The position numbers were made by a program, and so were the translations under genes. The notes beneath the pieces are model-generated. The model searched no databases and was not told where the DNA came from. It was given only the letters and a program-made list of their open reading frames with translations. 48,633 bases of DNA from an uncultured Clostridia bacterium (GTDB taxonomy: Bacteria; Bacillota; Clostridia; TANB77; CAG-508). Position 1 is the stretch's first letter, and each line of letters opens with the position of its first letter. Location: positions 1 to 48,633 of the forward strand of contig CALXWL010000006.1 of NCBI GenBank assembly GCA_944392385.1, written 5' to 3'. Shown piece by piece: positions 1-8,840 of this stretch.

Positions 1-1
1 A

Positions 2-613
2 ATTGATTTATATACAAAACGTGCTTATAATAAAAATCAAATTTATACTTTTAGTAAATATACTAATTTACCATACAGAGCTATGGGAACTAATATTAAG
101 TATAAAAACGGGTTTTATGGTGATGGCATTTTATCTCGTTTTCCTATTGAGTATTCAGGGAATTATTTATCACCTACTACTTCTCCAGAACATGAGCAAA
201 GAGGTTTTTTGTGCATAAAAATTGGTATAGGAACTTTTAAGTTGAATTTATTTTCTCTTCATCTTTCTGTTTTTGAAGAGGAAAGAATTTTGGCAAGTCA
301 AGCTATTTTGCGTATTACATCAAAGATTAGTAAGTCCGAAGGAATTATTATTGCTGGTGATTTTAATGTTGGTATTTCTAAAATTGGAAATCATAAATAT
401 GTTTTTAATCAAAAGGATTTTTACGAAGAATATGAAATTTTAAAGAAAAGATTCCTACATTTAGGTAATACTGAGCCAACTTGGTTTTCTAAAGAAGGTA
501 GTGGTTGTATAGATTCTTGCTTTTATTCTAATAATTTAGTATTATCTAAATTTGAAACTATTCCTACTCAAACTTCAGATCATTATCCTATTTATATGGA
601 ATTTGTAATTTAA
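2..613 (+). CDS. Endonuclease/exonuclease/phosphatase family protein, 3' part
   Basis: This is the C-terminal part of an EEP-superfamily metal-dependent phosphodiesterase. The reading frame is open to the left edge of the window, so the start lies outside; the first in-window ATG at 83 is internal, because codons upstream read through in the same frame. Visible hallmarks are GDFNVG (the D-x-N motif that binds metal and phosphate), an LHLS segment before it (the conserved histidine strand), and the C-terminal SDHYPI motif with the catalytic Asp-His. Members cleave DNA, RNA-linked or lipid phosphodiesters. The fragment does not show which, so the substrate is unknown. It converges with smc and shares a bidirectional hairpin terminator with it. 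Confidence 0.85.
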   Translation: MDLYTKRAYNKNQIYTFSKYTNLPYRAMGTNIKYKNGFYGDGILSRFPIEYSGNYLSPTTSPEHEQRGFLCIKIGIGTFKLNLFSLHLSVFEEERILASQAILRITSKISKSEGIIIAGDFNVGISKIGNHKYVFNQKDFYEEYEILKKRFLHLGNTEPTWFSKEGSGCIDSCFYSNNLVLSKFETIPTQTSDHYPIYMEFVI

Positions 614-630
614 ATATTTAAAGATAAAAT

Positions 631-671
631 GAACCCAGATTATTAAACTTTTTATCTAATAATTTGGGTTC
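631..671. terminator. Bidirectional hairpin terminator between EEP gene and smc
   Basis: Two 15-nt arms (631-645 and 657-671) are complementary with one wobble pair around an 11-nt loop. The hairpin lies between two convergent stop codons. On the minus strand it is followed by a T-rich stretch, and on the plus strand by a weaker one. Confidence 0.75.
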
Positions 672-689
672 ACTTCTATTTAGTCTTTT

Positions 690-3600
690 CTAATTTTTGG
701 CTAATTTCATTGAAAGTAACTTACTTATTCCACTTTCTTCCATTGTTATGCCATATACTGTATCTGCTGCTTCCATTGTTCCTTTTCTATGTGTTATTAC
801 TAAAAATTGTGTTGTTTTTGTAAATTTTTTTAAATAATCGGCAAACCTATATACATTTACATCATCTAATGCTGCTTCTATTTCATCTAGCACACAAAAT
901 GGTGCTGGGTTTATTTTTAGTATTGCAAACAATAGTGCAATTGCTGTAAATGCTCTTTCTCCTCCTGATAGCAAGTTCATGTTTTGCAGTTTTTTTCCTG
1001 GTGGTTGTACTTCTATTTCTATTCCACAATTTAATATGTCTTCTTCATTTGTTAATTGTAATTCTGCTTTTCCTCCTCCAAATAGCTCTTTGAAAACTTC
1101 TCCAAAATTTTTATTTATTATTTTAAATTGTTTTGCAAATTGTTCTTTCATTATTTTTGTCATGTCTTGTATTACTTTTTTTAATTTATTGCTAGAGTTT
1201 TCTAAATCTAGGCGTTGTTCACACATGTAGTCATATCTTTCTTTTGTTTGTTTGTATTCTTCTATAGCATCTATATTTATGCTTCCTAAATCTTTTATTT
1301 GGTCTCTTAATAATTTTACTTGTTTAGTTGTTTCTTGTACATTATCTGGTCTTCTATATTCTTCTGCATTGTTTGGAGTTACTTCATAGTCTTCCCACAT
1401 TTTATTTATAATTTGCTCTAGTTCTACATCAAATTTTGATTTTTTTACTTCTAATTTATTTGCCTGATTTTTTATTTCTTCTACTATTGAATATTTTTCT
1501 TCAATTTCTGCTTCCGTTTTTGCTAAGTTTGCATTTTTGTTTATTTTCTCTTGTTTTAATTTTTCTATTGTATCTGAGCTTGTACTTACTTCTAGCTTTA
1601 TTTGTTCTATTTTTTCTTTTGCTTGTTCTATAGTTTGTTTTAGTTCTTCATTTTCCTTTATCATTTTATCGTTTTGTTCTTTTTTGCTATTGATTTTGCT
1701 TATGTTGTTTTGTAATTCTGTTTCAATTCTTTCTAAAATTTCTTCTAGAGAGTTGCTACTTTCATCAAATGAGCTTACAGATATTTTTAAATTTGTTATA
1801 TCAAAATTTAAGTCGTCTATGTATTTTTGATTTTCCTTATGTTTTTCTGCAAATTGCTGTATCTCAGAAGTTAAAGCGTTCATTTCTTGTTCTAATTGTG
1901 TGTTCTTTTGTTCTATTTGAATTTTAGCTTCTTCATTTTTTCTTATATTCTCTTCTATTTGCGTCTTTTCTTCTCTTAAACTGGTAAGCTTTGTTTCTAG
2001 ATTTGCTACTCCTTCTTCTAGCGACTCTATTCTTTGTTTTTCTGTTGCATATTCTATTTGGGTTTCTTGTGATATTTGCTCTATGCTTGCTACTTCTTCT
2101 AGTAAACCTTCTATACTATCTTCATATTGATTTTTTTCTTTGCTTATTTCTTCAATTTTCTTGTTTAATTCATTTATTTGTTTTTCTAATTCTTTTATTT
2201 GATTTGTTCTTCCTATTATACTTGAGCCCTTTTGAGTTACTGAACCTCCTGAAATTGCCCCACTTGGATTTATTATATCTCCTTTTAATGTAACTATTCT
2301 AAAGCTGTAACTATTCTGTCTTGCAAGAATTATTGCTGTATCCATATCTTTTACAACTACTGTTTTTCCTAATAAATTTAAGATTATTCCTTCGTATTTT
2401 TTATCCGTTTTTATTAGTTCTGCTGCAACACCAATTACTCCTTCTAAGTTGTTTTTTATTAACCTATCTATTTTCTTACCCTTTACTGAAGCTATTGGTA
2501 AAAATGATGCTCTACCTAAACTATTTTTTCTTAGATATTCTATTAGTTTTTTAGCATCTTCTTCTGTTTCTGTAACTATATTTTGAAGTGTTGCTCCTAG
2601 CACTGTTTCTATTGCTGTTTGATATTCTTCTGGAACTGAAACAAGATTTGCAAGAACTCCTTTTACTCCGTAATTTAGCCTACTATTTTTTTCACATTCT
2701 AGCAATATTGCCTTCACTGCTCTAGAATAGCCTTCTTTTTCTTTTTCCATTTCCACTAAGAATTTTTGTTTAGAATCTTTTATTCTTAACTCTGATGTTA
2801 ATTTATTTATTTTTTCTTCATATTCTTTTATTTTTGTATTTGCTTCTTCTCTTTTTATCCTTATCTCTTCAAGTCTTTTTTTAAGATCATTTCTTTTGTT
2901 TTCTTTTTCATTAAATGTTTTTAATAAATCTTGTCTTACCATTCTTTTTTCATCTAGCTTAGATATTGTATCTTGTGTTTCAGTTTCTATGGTTTTTTTA
3001 CGTTTTTGTAAGTTTTGGTTGTTTATTTCAATTGTATTTATTGCCTCTTTATTTTCATATTTTGTCTCCGTGTTTTTCTCTACTGTTCTTTTCTTTTCTT
3101 CAAAATTTTTTTCTTCTTCTGTTAACTTATTTGATAGCTCTTTTAATTTATTCTCTTTTTTTTCTAATTCTTTAACAAATTTTTCTCTATTTGCCATTAA
3201 ATTATCTTTTTTCTGTAGTCTGCCTTTTTTTTCTTCTGTTAGTTCTTCATTTCTTTTTTGTAGCTCTTCTATTTCTTTTAAATATCTTTCATGATTTTTA
3301 TTGTTATTAGAAATTCTTTCTGTTTGAACATTAATTTCAGAATTTACTTGTTCTATTTTCTTTTCACTTTCAAAACCCAAGTTTTGTGTTTCTTCTATTT
3401 TTGAAGAAATATCTTCTATCTCCAATTTCAAATTTTCTTTTAAATTCTGCAATACAGAAAGTCTACCTTCTTCATCTGCTCTATTTGCATTTATAATTTC
3501 TATATCTTGCACAAGTTCTTCTATTTTTTGTTTATAACTATCAATATTATATAAGAATAAACCCACCTCTATTGTTTTTAATTCTTCCCTTAAACTCAAA

Positions 3601-4244
3601 TATTTCTTAGCTTTTTCAGACTGTGCTTTTAATGGCTCTATATTTGACTCTATTTCCGATATTATGTCATTTATTCTCAATAAATTTAATTTCGTTTGTT
3701 CAAGTTTCTTTTCAGACTCATTTTTCCTTGTTCTATATTTTACTATCCCAGCTGCTTCTTCAAAGATATTACGTCTTTCTTCTGACTTATTACTTAAAAT
3801 CTCATCAATTTTCCCCTGTCCAATTATTGAATATCCATCTTTTCCTATTCCAGTATCCATAAATAATTCTAGAACATCTTTCAATCTGCATGGTGTTTTA
3901 TTTATATAGTAGCCACTATCTCCATTTCTAAAAATTCTCCTTGTAACTACAACCTCACTAAACTCTATTGGCAATTTTCCATCTGAATTATCTATAACAA
4001 TTGAAGCTTCTGCAAACCCCAATGACTTTCTTGTTTGTGTCCCTGCAAATATTATATCTTCTGCTTTGTTACCCCTTAATGATTTTATACTCTGTTCTCC
4101 CAGAACCCATCTAATACTATCTGCTATATTACTCTTTCCCGAACCATTAGGCCCTATTACTGTTGTAATCCCAGGCATAAATTCCAATACTGTTTTATCT
4201 GCAAATGATTTAAACCCTTGCATTTCCAATCTTTTTAGATACAT
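690..4244 (-). CDS. smc: Chromosome segregation protein SMC
   Basis: SMC is the ATP-driven, DNA-loop-extruding core of the bacterial condensin complex and works with ScpA and ScpB on the nucleoid. The start was set at the ATG at 4244, giving about 1,184 residues and the standard N-terminus MYLKRLEMQGFKSFADK. It is preceded by AGAGG at proper spacing, and the longer reading starts upstream of the -10 box and so is not transcribed. Visible parts are Walker A GPNGSGKSN near residue 33, long acidic-basic coiled coils, a hinge in the middle (containing GVLANLVSV and SLGRASFLP), and a C-terminal head with signature NLLSGGERAF and Walker B CVLDEIEAALDD. Length matches the family. In many Firmicutes smc is next to rnc and ftsY; here ftsY lies 8 kb away on the same strand, so the classic cluster is split. 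Confidence 0.97.
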   Translation of the reverse strand: MYLKRLEMQGFKSFADKTVLEFMPGITTVIGPNGSGKSNIADSIRWVLGEQSIKSLRGNKAEDIIFAGTQTRKSLGFAEASIVIDNSDGKLPIEFSEVVVTRRIFRNGDSGYYINKTPCRLKDVLELFMDTGIGKDGYSIIGQGKIDEILSNKSEERRNIFEEAAGIVKYRTRKNESEKKLEQTKLNLLRINDIISEIESNIEPLKAQSEKAKKYLSLREELKTIEVGLFLYNIDSYKQKIEELVQDIEIINANRADEEGRLSVLQNLKENLKLEIEDISSKIEETQNLGFESEKKIEQVNSEINVQTERISNNNKNHERYLKEIEELQKRNEELTEEKKGRLQKKDNLMANREKFVKELEKKENKLKELSNKLTEEEKNFEEKKRTVEKNTETKYENKEAINTIEINNQNLQKRKKTIETETQDTISKLDEKRMVRQDLLKTFNEKENKRNDLKKRLEEIRIKREEANTKIKEYEEKINKLTSELRIKDSKQKFLVEMEKEKEGYSRAVKAILLECEKNSRLNYGVKGVLANLVSVPEEYQTAIETVLGATLQNIVTETEEDAKKLIEYLRKNSLGRASFLPIASVKGKKIDRLIKNNLEGVIGVAAELIKTDKKYEGIILNLLGKTVVVKDMDTAIILARQNSYSFRIVTLKGDIINPSGAISGGSVTQKGSSIIGRTNQIKELEKQINELNKKIEEISKEKNQYEDSIEGLLEEVASIEQISQETQIEYATEKQRIESLEEGVANLETKLTSLREEKTQIEENIRKNEEAKIQIEQKNTQLEQEMNALTSEIQQFAEKHKENQKYIDDLNFDITNLKISVSSFDESSNSLEEILERIETELQNNISKINSKKEQNDKMIKENEELKQTIEQAKEKIEQIKLEVSTSSDTIEKLKQEKINKNANLAKTEAEIEEKYSIVEEIKNQANKLEVKKSKFDVELEQIINKMWEDYEVTPNNAEEYRRPDNVQETTKQVKLLRDQIKDLGSINIDAIEEYKQTKERYDYMCEQRLDLENSSNKLKKVIQDMTKIMKEQFAKQFKIINKNFGEVFKELFGGGKAELQLTNEEDILNCGIEIEVQPPGKKLQNMNLLSGGERAFTAIALLFAILKINPAPFCVLDEIEAALDDVNVYRFADYLKKFTKTTQFLVITHRKGTMEAADTVYGITMEESGISKLLSMKLAKN

Positions 4245-4277
4245 TTCATAACCTCTTTTTCTTATTTTGATTTTTAT

Positions 4278-4306
4278 ATAATATATCAAAAGTCGAAAAT
4301 AGTCAA
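4278..4306 (-). promoter_or_regulatory. Sigma-A promoter of smc
   Basis: Reading the minus strand, TTGACT (4306-4301) and TATTAT (4283-4278) are separated by 17 bp. Transcription would begin near 4271, about 27 nt before the chosen smc ATG. Confidence 0.7.
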
Positions 4307-4307
4307 G

Positions 4308-4365
4308 AACCCCCAGTCGCTATCGCGACAGCCCCCTTGATAAAGGGGCTTTCTTGTGGGGCTTC
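4308..4365. repeat. Paired GC-rich hairpins, REP-like remnant
   Basis: Two adjacent small hairpins stand out in AT-rich DNA: GTCGC-TATC-GCGAC at 4316-4329 and AGCCCC-N9-GGGGCT at 4330-4350. They are followed by a short G-rich stretch. The composition is unlike the surroundings, which suggests a palindromic interspersed repeat. From memory, sequences of this style recur in gut Firmicute genomes. The rest of the gap to the next gene (4366-4540) holds only AT-rich sequence. Confidence 0.45.
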
Positions 4366-4542
4366 GTAGTTTTTTTAATTTTTTAGTTATTTTTGTTACA
4401 TTTTGGTGGTTTTTCTATATATTCTATTTATGAAAATTTCAGATATCTTTTCTCGAGTTATTTTTCTACTCTCTAGAGTAAATCAAGCAAAAACTATTGA
4501 TATATCAGCATGTTTTTTTATTGACGAGGCATCATTTTTTAC

Positions 4543-4599
4543 TGTCTGTAAATGTTAACTTGTGTGTGTCTGTAAATTTTTACTTTGTAATGCTATATT
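4543..4599 (+). promoter_or_regulatory. Tandem operator and extended -10 promoter of the XRE gene
   Basis: The sequence TGTCTGTAAAT begins at 4543 and again at 4567, a 24-bp direct repeat. Each copy contains a near-palindrome of the form GTAAA-NN-TTTAC (the first as GTAAATGTTAAC, the second as GTAAATTTTTAC). An extended -10 box TGCTATATT lies at 4591-4599, so the second operator sits where the -35 region would be. This is the usual layout for autorepression by the helix-turn-helix protein encoded 27 nt downstream. Confidence 0.55.
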
Positions 4600-4625
4600 C
4601 GAACCAAAAAAAGGAGGAAAAAAAT

Positions 4626-4949
4626 ATGGCACTTAACTATACTATTATTGGTGTTAGACTAAGACAAGCTAGAATTAACAAAAAAATGACACAAGAAGTA
4701 CTAGCAGAAAAACTAGATGTTTCTGTAGCTTATATTAGCAGAATTGAACGTGGTTCTACAAATATTAATTTAAAAAGACTATCTGAAATATGTGCTTTAT
4801 TAGATGTTTCAGAAGGAGAAATTTTAAGCGGTACATCTTCTGAATCTACTTCTTACCTAAATAAGGCATTTAGTGATTTGCTCAAAAATTGCCCAACAGA
4901 AAAAATTGATTTAATATATAAAATAGCCCAAGTTGTAGCTGATAATTAA
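4626..4949 (+). CDS. XRE-family helix-turn-helix transcriptional regulator
   Basis: A 107-residue DNA-binding protein. The Cro/CI-type helix-turn-helix covers roughly residues 8-64 (GVRLRQARINKKMTQEVLAE, then VSVAYISRIERG, then LSEICALLDV). The C-terminal 40 residues are a short helical tail. The ATG at 4626 was chosen because AAGGAGG lies just upstream; a longer reading from 4497 would run through the promoter and operators. The gene stands alone on the plus strand. The upstream tandem repeats overlapping its promoter suggest that it represses itself. Targets cannot be deduced. The organisation resembles regulators of stress or developmental switches, but no partner gene is adjacent. Confidence 0.85.
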   Translation: MALNYTIIGVRLRQARINKKMTQEVLAEKLDVSVAYISRIERGSTNINLKRLSEICALLDVSEGEILSGTSSESTSYLNKAFSDLLKNCPTEKIDLIYKIAQVVADN

Positions 4950-5005
4950 TTATCAAAGCCACACAAACTAGCTGAATCCATCAATTAAAGCACAAAACCA
5001 AATCA

Positions 5006-5053
5006 TTACTAGATAATTGTTTTTATGTTATTATACAAACCATTATCTAGTAA
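5006..5053. repeat. Perfect 12-bp inverted repeat downstream of the XRE gene
   Basis: TTACTAGATAAT at 5006-5017 pairs exactly with 5042-5053, with a few more pairs inside (GTTT/AAAC). There is no T-run after it, so it is not a typical intrinsic terminator. It could be a transcript-stabilising hairpin or a weak terminator for the XRE gene. Confidence 0.5.
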
Positions 5054-5130
5054 CACTAAATCTATATAAATTTACACAAACTCTTCCCTTTTTTAAACTT
5101 TTATAGTATAATAATTAAGGAGGAGATTTT

Positions 5131-5577
5131 ATGTGGTATATATGGTTAATCGCCGCTGGCATTTTCTTTATTATTGAAATTGCAACAACAGGTTTTCTAA
5201 TTTTTTGGTTAGGTATTGGCTCTTTACTTGCAATGTGCACAAGCTTTATTACAGACAGTTTATTAATTCAAACTGCCGTTTTTGTTATATCCTCTGTAAT
5301 TCTTATTCCCCTTACCAAACCGCTTATCCACAAATACATTGACAAAGATAAACCTATAGCAACAAACGCTTATAGCCTTATTGGTCAACTTGGAATAGTT
5401 ACTGTTGATATAAACACTCTAGAATCAACTGGCCAAGTAAAAGTTGCTGGTGAAATTTGGTCTGCAAGAGCAGATAACAATATTCCAGCTGGAACTGAAG
5501 TTGAAATTTTAAAAATTGATGGAGTTAAGCTTATTGTTAAACCCACGATGAATATTTCAAATAAAGTTACAATATAA
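5131..5577 (+). CDS. NfeD-family membrane protein, short form
   Basis: A 148-residue protein with about three transmembrane segments in the first 75 residues (starting MWYIWLIAAGIFFIIEI), followed by a C-terminal OB-fold beta domain with the typical G-x-A-x-V segment (LIGQLGIVTVDI, then VKVAGEIWSARAD and GTEVEILKIDGVKLIV). This is the short NfeD form without a serine-protease domain. Family members are encoded next to SPFH/stomatin proteins and are thought to scaffold them in membrane microdomains. The SPFH gene follows after 44 nt, so the pair is probably one operon. The ribosome site AAGGAGGAG lies just before the ATG. Confidence 0.88.
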   Translation: MWYIWLIAAGIFFIIEIATTGFLIFWLGIGSLLAMCTSFITDSLLIQTAVFVISSVILIPLTKPLIHKYIDKDKPIATNAYSLIGQLGIVTVDINTLESTGQVKVAGEIWSARADNNIPAGTEVEILKIDGVKLIVKPTMNISNKVTI

Positions 5578-5621
5578 TTAGTTATTAGTTTTTTTATATA
5601 AATTTTAATAGGAGGTATTTT

Positions 5622-6518
5622 ATGGCATTTTTAATTATATTCTTAGTTATAGTTTTAATTATAGCATTCAAATCAATTAAAATCGTAAGACAAGCTGAAG
5701 TTTACGTTATTGAAAGATTAGGTAAATTTCATAAAATAGCAGATGCAGGACTTACAGTTATCATTCCATTTGTTGACCATGTTCGCAGTGTTGTAAGTCT
5801 AAAAGAACAAACAATGGATATACCACCACAAGGTGTTATTACCGAAGACAATGTTACAATCACAATAGATACCGTTGTGTTCTACCAAATAACAGATCCA
5901 GCAAAAGCAGTATACGAAATTCAATCTTTAAGAAGAGGTATTGAATATCTAGCAATAACCACTATTCGTGATATTGTTGGAAAAATGAATCTAGACTCTA
6001 CTTTCAGTTCAAGAGACTTAATCAATAATCAATTAAGAGTTTTATTAGATGAAGCTACTGATAGATGGGGTTGTAAAGTAAATCGTGTTGAAATTAAAGA
6101 CATAAATCCACCTGCTGATATAAGAGATGCGATGGAAAAACAAATGAATGCAGAAAGAAATAAAAGAGCTGCTATTTTGCAAGCTGAAGGAGAAAAACAA
6201 GCTGCAATTACACTTGCAGAAGGTCAAAAACAAGCTATGATATTACAAGCCGAAGCCGATAAGGAAGCTCAAGTAAGACGTGCAGCCGGTGAAGCTGAAG
6301 CAATTAGAGAAGTAGCAGTTGCTAAAGCTCAAGAAATTCAAATGATATTTGATTCTATTAAGAAATCAAATCCAGATGATAAACTAATACAATTAAAATC
6401 TTTAGAAGCCTTACAAGAAATTGCAAAAGGAGATGCAAACAAAGTATTCATACCTTTTGAAGCAACAAACACACTTTCAAGTTTAGGTGCAATAAAAGAA
6501 ATTATAAAAGATAAATAA
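5622..6518 (+). CDS. SPFH domain protein (stomatin/slipin/QmcA-like)
   Basis: A 298-residue membrane-associated scaffold protein. An N-terminal transmembrane helix (about residues 1-18) is followed by the SPFH/band-7 domain (about 20-180, with VYVIERLGKFHKIADAGLT and the MDIPPQGVITEDNV strand). A helical region rich in Ala, Glu and Gln with repeated A-E-G-E/Q-K-Q units then leads to a C-terminal tail. Length and order match bacterial stomatin/QmcA proteins, which oligomerise in membrane microdomains and often control FtsH-type proteolysis. Its partner NfeD is directly upstream, and a hairpin with a T-run follows the stop codon. Confidence 0.93.
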   Translation: MAFLIIFLVIVLIIAFKSIKIVRQAEVYVIERLGKFHKIADAGLTVIIPFVDHVRSVVSLKEQTMDIPPQGVITEDNVTITIDTVVFYQITDPAKAVYEIQSLRRGIEYLAITTIRDIVGKMNLDSTFSSRDLINNQLRVLLDEATDRWGCKVNRVEIKDINPPADIRDAMEKQMNAERNKRAAILQAEGEKQAAITLAEGQKQAMILQAEADKEAQVRRAAGEAEAIREVAVAKAQEIQMIFDSIKKSNPDDKLIQLKSLEALQEIAKGDANKVFIPFEATNTLSSLGAIKEIIKDK

Positions 6519-6526
6519 TTTTTTTC

Positions 6527-6556
6527 AAAAAGTAGGTATTTATGTACCTACTTTTT
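6527..6556 (+). terminator. Intrinsic terminator of the NfeD-SPFH operon
   Basis: AAAAAGTAGGTA (6527-6538) pairs exactly with 6545-6556 around a six-base loop, and the right arm ends in a T-run. Confidence 0.85.
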
Positions 6557-6557
6557 A

Positions 6558-6586
6558 TTGACAATTTTGCTTATTCGTTATATGAT
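6558..6586 (+). promoter_or_regulatory. Sigma-A promoter of the bactofilin-like gene
   Basis: TTGACA at 6558-6563 and TATGAT at 6581-6586 have a 17-bp spacer. The promoter abuts the terminator of the preceding operon, so the gene has its own transcript. Confidence 0.8.
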
Positions 6587-6619
6587 ATAGCAAATAAAAT
6601 ATTTATGGAGGTTCTTATT

Positions 6620-8050
6620 ATGAATTTGAAAAAAATTTTTACTTTATTATGTATTGTCTTAATTTTTATTTCTTCTTCTGTATTTGCAACAAATGTTAGT
6701 AATAATGTAGTTGTTGACAATACGGGAAATATTCCTGTAGAAACAAGTGAAGAGTCTAATACTACAGATACTTCTTTAGCAGCTGAGACTATATACCAAG
6801 ATTTATATATATATAATACAGATTCTTATTCTTTAAATGATATTGTTTATGGCAATGTTTTTGCTTCAACTAATAAGTTTGTTACAAATCCTATAAACAA
6901 TGGTGGTACTATTTACGGAAATTTATATTTAATTTCTGGTGAAGCTATTATCCAATCTGATGTTGTATATTCTAATAATCAAGATAAGAATGGCAATTAC
7001 ATTGTTAATACTATTAATTCATATTCTGCTATTAATGGTAATGTTTTTGTTTTAGCTGATTCTTTTACTTTGCAAGCTGGTTCACAAATCAATGGTGATC
7101 TATATGTTGCTGCAGATGTTGTAAATATTGAACAAGATACAGTTATTTCTGGTAATCTTTTTGTTACTGGTTCTCAAGTAACTTTAAATGGCCAAGTTTC
7201 TGGTTCTGCTTATGTTACAACAGATACTTTTAATATGCGATATTTTTCATATATAACTCAAGACTTATATTTAAATTGTAATAATGCTAATCTTTCTGGT
7301 GTAGTTTATAGAAACGCATTTGTAACAGCTTATGATAAGTTGCTTACAGAATCTGACTTTAGAGTTACACAAAATTTGTCTGTAAATTTTGCAAAAGACT
7401 TTACTTTTTCTGGTGAAGTTCAAGGTAATGCAACATTTAATGCTAAGAGCTTAAACTTTAAAAATGATAATTCTGAAAACTGTATAATTAGAGGTAATTT
7501 AACATACGCAGTTAAAGATGGTATACAAATTCCTGATGGAATAGTATTTGGGGAACTTACAGAAGGTAAATATGTAGAAAAAACTAATAACAAATATTCT
7601 ATTGGAAATTTAGCATTTTCTTTATTTACTTTATTAGTTTATGTTTTTGCTATAGTTTTCTTAAGCAAAACATTTGCAAAAAATGCAATTTCAAAACTTG
7701 CAAATCTTGATATAAAAAATACTCTTATTAGTTTAGCTATTGGCTTTATTTCAGTATTTGCTATTTTCTTGTTATTTATGTTATTAATTTTTACTGGAAT
7801 AGGTGTAGCACTTTCATTATTCTTTATTATGGGATATTTATTAATAATTACTTTAGCTATTCCATTATTCCTTCACGACATTGCAAATATTATAAAGCTA
7901 AATCTAAATATATATCTTAAATTATTAATTGTAACTATTGTATTCTATTTGATAAGCCTAATTCCTGTGCTTGGGCCTAGTGTTGTATTTATTTTGGTAT
8001 TTATCGGTACAGGTAGAATTTTATTTACTTTATTTAATAGAAAAAAATAA
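6620..8050 (+). CDS. Secreted bactofilin-like polymer-forming protein with C-terminal membrane domain
   Basis: A 476-residue envelope protein. The start at 6620 follows a TGGAGG ribosome site and opens a clear signal peptide (MNLKKIFTLLCIVLIFISSSVFA). The middle (about residues 60-330) is made of short repeated beta-strand units such as INGDLYVAADVVNI, ISGNLFVTGSQVTL and VQGNATFNAKSLNF, the pattern of bactofilin/polymer-forming beta-helices. The C-terminal 140 residues contain about four hydrophobic transmembrane helices. Classical bactofilins are cytoplasmic polymers; this version is exported or membrane-held, so the repeats probably face outward. Its function is unknown. It has its own promoter and terminator. 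Confidence 0.8.
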   Translation: MNLKKIFTLLCIVLIFISSSVFATNVSNNVVVDNTGNIPVETSEESNTTDTSLAAETIYQDLYIYNTDSYSLNDIVYGNVFASTNKFVTNPINNGGTIYGNLYLISGEAIIQSDVVYSNNQDKNGNYIVNTINSYSAINGNVFVLADSFTLQAGSQINGDLYVAADVVNIEQDTVISGNLFVTGSQVTLNGQVSGSAYVTTDTFNMRYFSYITQDLYLNCNNANLSGVVYRNAFVTAYDKLLTESDFRVTQNLSVNFAKDFTFSGEVQGNATFNAKSLNFKNDNSENCIIRGNLTYAVKDGIQIPDGIVFGELTEGKYVEKTNNKYSIGNLAFSLFTLLVYVFAIVFLSKTFAKNAISKLANLDIKNTLISLAIGFISVFAIFLLFMLLIFTGIGVALSLFFIMGYLLIITLAIPLFLHDIANIIKLNLNIYLKLLIVTIVFYLISLIPVLGPSVVFILVFIGTGRILFTLFNRKK

Positions 8051-8067
8051 AATAAATTTAATTTACT

Positions 8068-8117
8068 AAAATATAGTAGTTATCCACAACCTAAGCTGTG
8101 GATAACTACTATATTTT
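8068..8117. terminator. Bidirectional terminator between bactofilin-like gene and rpe
   Basis: A long hairpin with about 20 paired bases: the arm starting AAATATAGTAGTTATCC pairs with the arm ending in a T-run near 8117. The right arm overlaps the last codons of rpe on the opposite strand. It can terminate transcription from both sides. Confidence 0.85.
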
Positions 8118-8768
8118 TAATTTTTTTATAGTTTTTTTATAATCATCTGAATTTATTATACCGCTTCCTACTACCAGTATATCTACTCCGGCTTCTTTTA
8201 ACTCATTTGCATTTTCGAGTTTTATCCCTCCATCTGCTTCTATGTATGTTTCTAAATTGTTTTGATACAAATATTCTTTTAGCTTGCTAATTTTATCTAG
8301 TGTTTCTGGAATTAATTTTTGCCCTCCCTTTCCTGGTTCTACTGTCATCATTAAAAATAAGTTTATATATGGAAGGAATTCATATATTTCTTCTATTTTA
8401 GTTGCTGGTTTTATTGATAACCCACATTTTATATCATTCTTTTTTATGTACTCTAACATTTGTTTTACTTGTTTTTTATTTTTGCATGCCTCATAGTGTA
8501 TAGTTATAAAATGCGGATTTAAAGAAATATATTCATCTATATATTCTTTTACATCTGATACCATAAGGTGAACATCTAATGGTATATTTGACATTTGTTT
8601 TATACTATTTGCATAGCTGTACATCAGTTTTGATGTATCTTTTTCTACAAATTTTCCATCCATTACATCTATATGGAAATAATCTGTTTTAGCTACTTCT
8701 AAATCATAAAAAGTTTTCATTGCATTTTTTTCATCAACATTTAAAATTGATGTTGAAACTTCTACCAT
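8109..8768 (-). CDS. rpe: Ribulose-phosphate 3-epimerase
   Basis: Interconverts ribulose 5-phosphate and xylulose 5-phosphate in the pentose phosphate pathway, in the cytoplasm. At 219 residues it is a full TIM barrel. Family motifs are present: STSILN at the N-terminus, FHIDVMDGKFV (metal and catalytic Asp), PLDVHLMV, the mobile loop TVEPGKGGQ, IEADGGI with the second catalytic Asp, and VVGSGI (phosphate binding). The start ATG follows AAAGGAGGA. It is the last gene of the rlmN-prpC-prkC cluster, and linkage of rpe to prkC is common in Firmicutes. Confidence 0.95.
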   Translation of the reverse strand: MVEVSTSILNVDEKNAMKTFYDLEVAKTDYFHIDVMDGKFVEKDTSKLMYSYANSIKQMSNIPLDVHLMVSDVKEYIDEYISLNPHFITIHYEACKNKKQVKQMLEYIKKNDIKCGLSIKPATKIEEIYEFLPYINLFLMMTVEPGKGGQKLIPETLDKISKLKEYLYQNNLETYIEADGGIKLENANELKEAGVDILVVGSGIINSDDYKKTIKKLKI

Positions 8769-8840
8769 CTCTTTTTCCTCCTTTTAAAATAAATTTGCTT
8801 TTTTAAAGTATATCATAAAAACCAAAATTTTACATTATTT

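Noticed and set aside
3..218. Short plus-strand ORF at the left edge
   Set aside because: It overlaps the EEP gene in another frame and lacks homology. The EEP frame is open to the window edge and carries the motifs.
4245..4289. Longer smc start adding 15 residues (MIYYIKIKIRKRGYE)
   Set aside because: It lies at or upstream of the -10 box and lacks a ribosome site. The family N-terminus begins at 4244.
4497..4625. N-terminal extension of the XRE protein
   Set aside because: It runs through the promoter and operator repeats and has no ribosome site. AAGGAGG precedes the ATG at 4626.
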